Origin: Glycine soja
Lineage: Eukaryota; Streptophyta; Magnoliopsida; Fabales; Fabaceae
Length of the DNA: 64,000 nucleotides
NCBI RefSeq assembly: GCF_004193775.1
Contig: NW_021143948.1
Coordinates: 1 to 64,000 of the forward strand
Direction: 5' to 3'
A program made the translations under genes and the position numbers. Shown one piece after another: positions 52,601 to 61,424 of this stretch (positions are counted from its first letter, which is position 1; each line of letters begins with the position of its first letter). A model generated the notes under the pieces. That model ran no database searches and was not told where the DNA came from. It worked only from the letters and a program-made list of their open reading frames with translations.

Positions 52601-55600
52601 CCGTTGTTCAATTTCGGGCGTCTTGATATATTATGCCCCTGAATCGGACCTCCGAGTGAAAAGTTATGACCATTTGAATTGCTCAAGATCTTCCATTGTT
52701 CAATTTCGAGCGTCTCGATATATTATGCACCTGAATCGGACCTCCGAGTGAAAAGTAATGACCATTTGAATTTCTCGAGAGCTTCCGTTGTTCAATTTCG
52801 GGCGTCTCGAGATATTATGCGCCTGAATCGGACCTCCGAGTGAAAAGTTATGACCATTTGAATTGCTCAAGATCTTCCATTGTTCAATTTCGAGCGTCTC
52901 ACTATTTTATGCGCCTGAATCGGACCTCCGAGTTAAATGTTATGACCATTTGAATTTCTCGAGAGCTTCAGTTGTTCAATTTCGAGCATCTCCATATGTG
53001 ATGCGCCTACATCGAAACTCCGAGTTAAAAGTTATGACCATTTGAATTTCTCGAGAGCTTCCGTTGTTCAATTTCGAGCGTCTCGATATATTATGTGTGT
53101 GAATCTAACCTCCGAGTGAAAAGTTATGACCATTTGAATTTCTCGAGAGCTTCCGTTGTTCAATTTCGGGCGTCTTGATATATTATGCCCCTGAATCGGA
53201 CCTCCGAGTGAAAAGTTATGACCATTTGAATTTCTCAAGATATTCCATATTCAATTTCGAGCATCTGGATATATTCTGCGCCTGAATCGGACCTCCGAGT
53301 TAACAGTTATGACCATTTGAATTTCTCGAGGGCTTCCGTTGTTCAATTTTGAGAGTCTAGATATATTATGTGCCTGAATCGGACCTCCAAGTGAAATGTT
53401 ATGACCAATTGAATTGCTCAATTGCTTCATTGTTCAATTTCGAGATTCTCGATATATTACGCCCCTGAATCGGACCTCCGTGTTAAAAGTTATGATCATT
53501 TGAATTTCTCGAGAGCTTCCGTTGCTCCATTTCGAGCATCTGTATATGTGATGCGCCTGAATCTGACCTCCGAGTGAAAATTTATGACCATTTTAACTTC
53601 TCGAGAGCTTCCGTTGTTCAATTTCGAGCATCTCTATATGTGATGCGCCCGAATCGGACATCCGGTTGAAAAGTAATGACCATTTGAATTTCTCGAGAGC
53701 TTCCATTGCTCAATTACGAGGGTCTCGATATATTATGCGCCTGAATCGGACATCCGAGTGAAAAGTTATGACCATTTGAATTTCTGGAGAGCTTCCGTTG
53801 TTTAATTTCGAGGCTCTCGATGTATTATGCGCCAGAATCGGACCTCCGAATGAAAAGTTATAACCATTTGAATTTCTGGAGAGCTTCCGTTGTTTAATTT
53901 CGAGAGTCTCATTATCTTATGCGCCTGAATCGGACATCCGAGTCAAAAGTTATGATCTTTTGAATTTCACGAGAGCTTCCGTTGTTCAATTTCGAGCGTC
54001 TCGATATATTATGCGCCTGAATCTGACCTCCGTGTTAAAAGTTATGACCATTTGAATTTCTCGAGAGCTTCCGTTGTTCAATTTCGAGCATCTCCATATG
54101 TGATGCGCCTACATCGAAACTCCGAGTTAAAAGTTATGACCATTTGAATTTCTCGAGAGCTTCCGTTGTTCAATTTCGAGCGTCTCGATATATTATGTGT
54201 CTGAATCTAACCTCCGAGTGAAAAGTTATGACCATTTGAATTTCTCGAGAACTTCCGTTGTTCAATTTCGGGCGTCTTGATATATTATGCCCCAGAATCG
54301 GACCTCCGAGTGAAAAGTTATGACCATTTGAATTTCTCGAGAGCTTCCGTTGTTCAATTTCGGGCGTCTTGATATATTATGTCCCTGAATCGGACCTCCG
54401 AGTGAAAAGTTATGACCATTTGAATTGCTCAAGATCTTCCATTGTTCAATTTCGAGCGTCTCGATATATTATGCGCCTGAATCGGACCTCCGAGTGAAAA
54501 GTAATGACCATTTGAATTTCTCGAGAGCTTCTGTTGTTCAATTTTGGGCGTCTCGAGATATTATGCGCCTGAATCGGACCTCCGAGTGAAAAGTTATGAC
54601 CATTTGAATTGCTCAAGATCTTCCATTGTTCAATTTCGAGCGTCTCACTATTTTATGCGCCTGAGTCGGACCTCTGAGTTAAATGTTATGACCATTTGTA
54701 TTTCTCGAGAGCTTCAGTTGTTCAATTTCGAGCATCTCCATATGTGATGCGCCTACATCGAAACTCCGAGTTAAAAGTTATGACCATTTGAATTTCTCGA
54801 GAGCTTCCGTTGTTCAATTTCGAGCGTCTCGATATATTATGTGTGTGAATCTAACCTCCGAGTGAAAAGTTATGGCCATTTGAATTTCTCGAGAGCTTCC
54901 GTTGTTCAATTTCGGGCGTCTTGATATATTATGCCCCTGAATCGGACCTCCGAGTGAAAAGTTATGACCATTTGAATTTCTCAAGATATTCCATATTCAA
55001 TTTCGAGCATCTGGATATATTCTGCGTTCAATTTTGAGAGTCTAGATATATTATGTGCCTGAATCGGACCTCCAAGTGAAATGTTATGACCAATTGAATT
55101 GCTCAATTGCTTCCATTGTTCAATTTCGAGATTCTCGATATATTACGCCCCTGAATCGGACATCCGTGTTAAAAGTTATGATCATTTGAATTTCTCGATA
55201 GCTTCCGTTGCTCCATTTCGAGCATCTGTATATTTGATGCGCCTGAATCTGACCTCCGAGTGAAAATTTATGACCATTTTAACTTCTCGAGAGCTTCCGT
55301 TGTTCAATTTCGAGCATTTGTATATGTGATGCGCCCGAATCGGACCTCCGATTGAAAAGTAATGACCATTTGAAATTCTCGAGAGCTTCCATTGCTCAAT
55401 TACGAGGGTCTCGATATATTATGCGCCTGAATCGGACATCCGAGTGGAAAGTTATGACCATTTGAATTTCTGGAGAGCTTCCGTTGTTTAATTTCGAGGC
55501 TCTCGATTTATTATGCGCCAGAATCGGACCTCCGAGTTAAAAGTTATAACCATTTGAATTTCTGGAGAGCTTCAGTTGTTTAATTTCGAGAGTCTCATTA

Positions 55601-57030
55601 TATTATGCGCCTGAATCGGACATCCGAGTCAAAAGTTATGATCTTTTGAATTTCACGAGAGCTTCCGTTGTTCAATTTCGAGCGTCTCGATATATTATGC
55701 GCCTGAATCTGACCTCCGTGTTAAAAGTTATGACCATTTGAATTTCTCGAGAGCTTACGTTGTTCAATTCCGAGCGTCTCTATATGTGATGCGCCTGAAT
55801 CTGACCTCCGAGTGAAAATTTATGACCATTTTAACTTCTCGAGAGCTTCCGTTGTTCAATTTCGAGCATCTCTATATGTGATGCACCTGCATCAGACCTC
55901 CGAGTTAAAAGTTATGACCATTTGAATTTCACGAGAGCTTCCGTTGTTCAATTTCGAGCGTCTCGATATATTAAGCGCCTGAATCGGACCTCCGAGTAAA
56001 ACGTTATCACCGTTTGAATTTCTCGACAGCTTCCGTTGTTCAATTTCGAGTGTCTCGATATATTATGCGCCTAAATCGGACATCTGAGTGGAAAGTTATG
56101 ACCAGTTGAATTTCTCGATATCTTCCGTTGTTCAATTTTGGGCGTCGCGATATATTATGCGCCTGAATTGGACCTCCGAGTGAAAAGTTATGAGCATTTG
56201 AATTTTTGGAGAGCTTCCGTTGTTCAATTTCGAGCGTCTCGATATATTATGCGCCTGAATCTGACCTCCGAGTGAAAAGTTATGACCATTTGAATTGCTC
56301 CAGAGCTTCCCTTGTTCAATTTCGAGCGTCTCGAGATATTATGCGCCTGAATCGGACCTCCGCTTAAAAAGTTATGACCGTTTGTATTTCTCGAGATCTT
56401 CCCTTGTTCAATTTTGAGTGTCTTGATATATTATGCGCCTGAATCGGACCTCCCAGTGAAAAGTTATGAACATTTGAATTTCTCGAGAGCTTCCGTTGTT
56501 CAATTTCTAGCATCTCCATATGTGATGCGCCTGCATTGGAACTCCGAGTTAAAAGTTAGGACCATTTGAATTGTTCAAGATCTTCCATTGTTCAATTTTG
56601 AGCGTCGCGATATATCATGCGCCTGAATCGGACCTCCGAGTGAAAAGTTATGATCATTTGAATTGCTCAAGAGCTTCCATTGTTCAATTTCGAGCGTCTC
56701 GATATTTTTTGTGCCGGAATCGGACCTCCGAGTTAAAAGTTATGACCATTTGAATTTCTCGAGAGCTTTCTTTGTTCAATTTCGAGCGTCTCTATATGTG
56801 ATGCGCCTGAATCGGACCTCCAAGTGAAAAGTAATGACCATTTGAATTTCTCGAGAGCCTCCGTTGTTCAATTTCGGGCGTCTCGAGATATTATGCGCCT
56901 GAATCGGACCTCCGAGTGAAAAGTTATGACCATTTGAATTGCTCAAGATCTTCCATTGTTCAATTTCGAGCGTCTCACTATTTTATGCGCCTGAATCGGA
57001 CCTCCGAGTTAAATGTTATGACCATTTGAA
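52601..57030 (+). repeat. Nested repeats of a ~1.4-1.75-kb module
   Basis: The GATGCGCCCGAATC unit recurs near 52,265, 53,645 and 55,330. The CTCACTATTTTATG unit recurs at 52,895, 54,641 and 56,971. Adjacent modules lack different subsets of monomers. A one-base loss at about 53,428 (TTGCTTCATTG) and a 61-bp deletion at 55,026 are private to single copies. Confidence 0.82.
54995..55025 (+). repeat. Truncated monomer (31-bp stump), phase break
   Basis: Here GGATATATTCTGCG runs straight into TTCAATTTTGAGAG. In the parallel copies near 53,280 and 49,785 the same units are complete, with 61 bp between the two sides. This is the only large shift of monomer register I found: downstream starts are displaced by 31 bp relative to a 92-bp grid. 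The joint shares a G with both sides, so little or no homology was involved. Confidence 0.9.
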
Positions 57031-57324
57031 TTTCTCGAGAGCTTCCGTTGTTCAATTTCGAGCGTCTCTATATTTGATGTGTCGCATCAGACCTCCGAGT
57101 TAAAAGTTATGACCATTTGAATTTCTCGAGAGCTTCAGTAGTTCAATTTCGAGCGTCTCGATATATTATGCGCCTGAATCGGACCTCCGAGTTAAAGTTT
57201 ATGACCATTTGAATTTCTCAAGAGCTTCCGTTGTTCAATTTTGAGCGTCTCGATATATTATGCGCCTGAATCGGACCTCCGAGTTAAAAGTTATGACCAT
57301 TTGAATTTCTCGAGAGCTTCCGTT

Positions 57325-57420
57325 GTTCAATTTCGAGCGTCTTCTCTATATGTGATGGGCCTGAATCGGAACCTCTTAGTCAAAAGTTATGACCATTTGA
57401 ATTTCTCGACAGCTTCCGTT
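57325..57420 (+). repeat. 96-bp monomer with TCT insertion
   Basis: GAGCGTCTTCTCTATATGTG replaces GAGCGTCTCTATATGTG, a 3-bp insertion, and GGAACCTCTT adds a further base. A sister unit at 58,525-58,619 (95 bp) has the same TCT insertion and the same TGGGCCTG change, so the two share ancestry across about 1.2 kb. Confidence 0.85.
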
Positions 57421-58524
57421 GTTCAATTTTGAGGATCTCGATATATTATTCGCCTGAATCGGACTTCCGAGTTAACAGTTATGACCATTTTAATTTCTCG
57501 AGAGCTTCTGTTGTTCAATTTCGAGAGTCTCGATATATTATGTGCCTGAATCGGACCTCCAAGTGAAAAGTTATGACCATTTGAATTGCTCAATAGCTTC
57601 CATTGTTCAATTTCGACCGTCTCAATATATTACGCGCCTGAATCGGACCTCCGAGTTAAAAGTTATGACCATTTGAATTGCTCAATAGCTTCCATTGTTC
57701 AATTTCGACCGTCTCAATATATTACGCGCCTGAATCGGACCTCCGAGTTAAAAGTTATGACCATTTGATTTTCTCGAGAGCTTCCGTTGTTTAATTTCGA
57801 GCTTCTCTATATGTGATGCGCTTGAATCGGACCTCCGTGTTAAAAGTTATGACCATTTGAATTTCTCGAGAGCTTTTGTTGCTCAATTTCGAGCATCTTT
57901 ATATGTGATGCGCCTGCATCGGACCTCCGAGTGAAAATTTATGACCATTTGAATTTCTCGAAAGCTTTCATTGTTCAATTTCTAGCGTCTCGATATATTA
58001 TGCGCCTAAATCCGACCTCCGAGTGAAAAGTTATGACCATTTGAATTGCTACAGAGCTTCCCTTGTTCAATTTCGAGCGTCTCGATATATTATGCGCCTG
58101 AATCGAACCTCCGAGCAAAAAGTTATAATCGTTTGTATTTCTAGAGTGCTTCCGTTGTTCAATTTTGAGTGTCTCGATATATTATGCGCCTGAATCGGAC
58201 CTCCGAGTAAAGAGTTATGACCATTTGAATTTTTCGAGAGCTTCCGTTGTTCAATTTCGAGCGTCTCGATATATTATGCGCCTGAATCGGACCTCCGAGT
58301 TAAAAGTTTTGACCATTTGAATTTCTCCAGAGCTTCCGTTGTTCAATTTCGAGCGTCTCGATATATTATGCGCCTGAATCGAACCTCTGAGTGAAAAGTT
58401 ATGACAATTTGAATTGCTCAAGATCTTCCATTGTTCAATTTCGAACGTCTCGATATTTTATGCGCCTGAATCGGACCTCCTAGTGAAAACTTATGACCAT
58501 TTGAATTGCTCAAGAGCTTCCATT

Positions 58525-58619
58525 GTTAGATTTCGAGCGTCTTCTCTATATGTGTTGGGCCTGAATCGGACCTCTGAGTCAAAAGTTATGACCATTCGAA
58601 TTTCTCGAGAGCTTCTGTT
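58525..58619 (+). repeat. 95-bp monomer with TCT insertion
   Basis: Sister of the unit at 57,325. It has GAGCGTCTTCTCTATATGTG and TTGGGCCTG but lacks the extra A of GGAACC. Its start is also altered (GTTAGATTTCG instead of GTTCAATTTCG). Confidence 0.85.
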
Positions 58620-60007
58620 GTTTAATTTTGAAGGTCTCGATATATTATGCGCCTGAATCGGACCTCCGAGAGAAAAGTTATGACCATTTGAATTTCTCGA
58701 GAGCTTCGGTTCTTCAATTTCGAGGGTCTCGATATATTATGCGCTTGAATCTGACCTCCGTGTGAAAAGTTATGACCATTTGAATTTCTGGAGAGCTTAC
58801 GTTGTTCAATTTCGACCGTCTCTATATGTGATGTGCCTGTATCGGACCTCCGAGTGAAAAGTAATGACCATTTGAATTTCTAGAGAGCTTCTGTTGTTCA
58901 AATTCGGGCGTCTTGATATATTATGCGCCTGAATCGGACCTCCGAATGATTAGTTATGACCATTTGAATTGCTCATGATCTTCCATTTTTAATTTCGAGC
59001 ATATCGATATTTTATGTGCCTGAATCGGACCTCCGAGTTAAAAGTTATGACCATTTGAATTATTTGAGAGCATCCGTTGTTCAATTTCGAGCGTCTCAAT
59101 ATATTATGCGCCTGAATCGTACCTCCGAGTGAAAAGTTATGACCATTTGAATTTCTTGAGAGCTTCCGTTGTTCAATTTTGAGCGTCTCGATATATTACG
59201 CGGTTGAATCGGACCTCCGAGTGATTAGTTATGACCATTTGAATTGCTCAAGACCTTCCATTGTTCAATTTCGAGCGTCTCGATATTTTATGCGCCTGAA
59301 TCGGAACTCTAAGTTAAAAGTTATGACCATTTGAATTTCTCGAGAGCTTCCGTTGTTCAATTTCGAGCGTCTCAATATATTTTGCGCCTGAATCGGACCT
59401 CCGAGTAAAAAGTTATGACCAATTGAATTTCTCAAGATCTTCCATTGTTCAATTTCAAGCATCGCGATATATTATTCGCCTGAATCGGACCTCCGAGTTA
59501 ACAGTTATGACCATTTGAATTTCTCGAGAGCTTCCGTTGTTCAATTTCGAGAGTCTCGATATATTATGTGCCTGAATCGGACCTCCAAGTTTAAAAGTTA
59601 TGACCATTTGAATTGCTCAATAGCTTCCATTGTTCAATTTCGACCGTCTCAATATATGACGCGCCTGAATCGGACCTCCGAGTTAAAAGTTATGACTATT
59701 TGATTTTCTCGAGAGCTTCCGTTGTTTAATTTCGAGCTTCTCTATATGTGATGCGCTTGAATCGGACCTCCGAGTTAAAAGTAATGACCATTTGAATTTC
59801 TCGAGAGCTTCCATTGTTCAATTTCGAGCGTCTCTATAAGTGATGCGTCTGCATCGGACCTCCGAGTTAAAAGTTATGACCATTTGAATTTCTCGAGAGC
59901 TTCTGTTGTTCAATTTCGGGCGTCTAGATATATTATGCGCCTGAATCGGACCTCCGAGTGAAAAGTTATGACCATTTGAATTGCTCAAGAGCTTCCATTG
60001 TTCAATT

Positions 60008-60020
60008 TCGAGCGTCTCGA
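60008..60020. other. Dyad 1, TCGAG-CGT-CTCGA
   Basis: A perfect 5-bp inverted repeat with a 3-nt spacer at monomer positions 9-21, shown in the exemplar unit. It is present in canonical class A units. It is broken in class B and C units (GAGCATCTCTA, GAGCATCTCCA) and in the common GGGCGTCTCG variant. A protein-binding or structural role is inference only. Confidence 0.7.
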
Positions 60021-60037
60021 TATATTATGCGCCTGAA

Positions 60038-60049
60038 TCGGACCTCCGA
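60038..60049. other. Dyad 2, TCGGA-CC-TCCGA
   Basis: A perfect 5-bp inverted repeat with a 2-nt spacer at monomer positions 39-50. Across the window the spacer appears as CC, CA (TCGGACATCCGA) or AC (TCGGAACTCCGA) while the arms stay intact. Arm-breaking versions also occur, such as ATCTGACC and ATCAGACC. Confidence 0.7.
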
Positions 60050-60074
60050 GTAAAAAGTTATGACCATTTGAATT

Positions 60075-60082
60075 TCTCGAGA
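60075..60082. other. Dyad 3, TCTCGAGA palindrome
   Basis: An 8-bp palindrome at monomer positions 76-83. It contains an XhoI site (CTCGAG), so digestion should give a 92-bp ladder. Common variants that break it are CTCAAG, CTTGAG, CACGAG, CTCTAG, CTGGAG and GCTCCAG. Confidence 0.75.
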
Positions 60083-61424
60083 GCTTTCGTTGTTCAATTT
60101 CGGGCGTCCTGAAATATTATGCGCCTGAATCGGACCTCCAAGTGAAAAGTTATGACCATTCGAATTGCTCAATAGCTTCAATTGTTCAATTTCGAGCGTC
60201 TCGATATATTATGCGCCTGAATCAGACCTTCGAGTAAAAAGTTATGACCGTTTGAATTTCTCGACAGCTTCCGTTGTTCAATTTCGAGTGTCTCGATATA
60301 TTATGCACCTGAATCGGACATCCGAGTGAAAAGTTATGACCATTTGAATTTCTCGATAGCTTCCGTTGTTCAATTTCAAGCGTCTCGATATATTATGCGC
60401 TTGAATCGGACCTCCGAGTGAAAAGTTATGACCATTTGAATTGCTCCAGAGCTTCTCTTGTTCAATTTCGAGCATCTCGATATATTATGCGCCTGAATCT
60501 GACCTCCGTGTTAAAAGTTATGACCATTTGAATTTCTCGAGACCTTACGTTGTTCAATTCCGAGCTTCTCTATATGTGATGCGCCTGAATCGGACCTCCG
60601 ATTGAAAAGTTATGACCATTTGAATTTCTCTAGAGCTTCAGTTGTTCAATTTTGAGTGTCTCGATATATTATACGCTTGAATCGGACCTCCCAGTCAAAA
60701 GTTTTGACCATTTGAATTTCTCGAGACCTTCAGTTGTTCAATTTCGAGCATCTCCATATGTGATGCGCCTACATCGGAACTCTGAGTTAAAAGTTATGAC
60801 CATTTGAATTTCTCGAGAGCTTCCGTTGTTCAATTTCAGGCGTCTCGTTATATTATGCGTCTGAATCGGACCTCCGAGTGAAAAGTTATGACCAATTGAA
60901 TTTCTCGAGAGCTTCCGTAGTTCAATTTCGAGCATCTCGATATATTATGCACCTGAATCGGACCTCCGAGCGAAAAGTTATGACCATTTGAATTTCTCAA
61001 GAGCTTCCGTTGTTCAATTTCGGGCGTCTCGATATATTATGCCCCTGAATCAGACCTCCGAGTGAAAAGTTATGACCATTTGAATTTCTCAAAATCTTCC
61101 ATTGTTCAATTTCAAGTATCTCGATATATTATGCGCGTGAATCAGACCTCTGAGTTAACATTTATGACCATTTGAATTTCTCTAGAGCTTCCATTGTTCA
61201 ATTTCGAGAGTCTCAATATATTATGTGCCTGAATCGGACCTCCAAGTGAAAAGTTATGACCATTTGAATTGCTCAATAGCTTCCATTGTTCAATTTCGAG
61301 CATCTCGATATATTACGTGATTGAATCGGACCTCCATGTTAAAAGTTATGACCATTTGAATTTTTTGTGAGCTTCCGTTGCTCAATTTCGAGCATCTGTA
61401 TGTGTGATGCGCCTGCATCGGACC

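Larger units (their letters stand above)
60000..60091 (+). repeat. Exemplar class A monomer (near consensus, 92 bp)
   Basis: This unit differs from my eye-built consensus at only about two positions: GAGTAAAAAG where GAGTGAAAAG is usual, and CTTTCG where CTTCCG is usual. It has the class A core CTCGATATATTATGCGCC followed by TGAATCGGACC. All three consensus dyads are intact: 60,008-60,020, 60,038-60,049 and 60,075-60,082. Class A is the most frequent class in the window and is especially dominant from about 57 to 61.4 kb. Confidence 0.9.
57031..61424 (+). repeat. Consensus-like satellite with little higher-order structure
   Basis: Most units here are class A and close to consensus, and I recognised no long tandem unit. 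Two identical neighbours sit at 57,583-57,674 and 57,675-57,766 (GCTCAATAGC, CGACCGTCTCAATATATTAC). Two oversized units sit at 57,325 and 58,525. Single-base indels are common, for example GATGTGTCGCATC (57,077), AAGTTTAAAAG (59,588) and CCATTTTTAATTTCG (58,983). Confidence 0.75.

Noticed and set aside
57341..57343. TCT insertion as a mobile-element footprint
   Set aside because: It looks like a slipped TCT in a TCTCT tract; there is no target-site duplication beyond the tract and the sister copy shows inheritance.
60008..60082. Dyads as bacterial-type terminators or operators
   Set aside because: Stems are only 4-5 bp, there is no following T-run, and the context is a eukaryotic satellite.
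60000..60091. CENP-B box
   Set aside because: The monomer has TTCG followed by A-rich and GC blocks, but no segment fits the NTTCGNNNNANNCGGGN pattern, and plants are not known to use this box.
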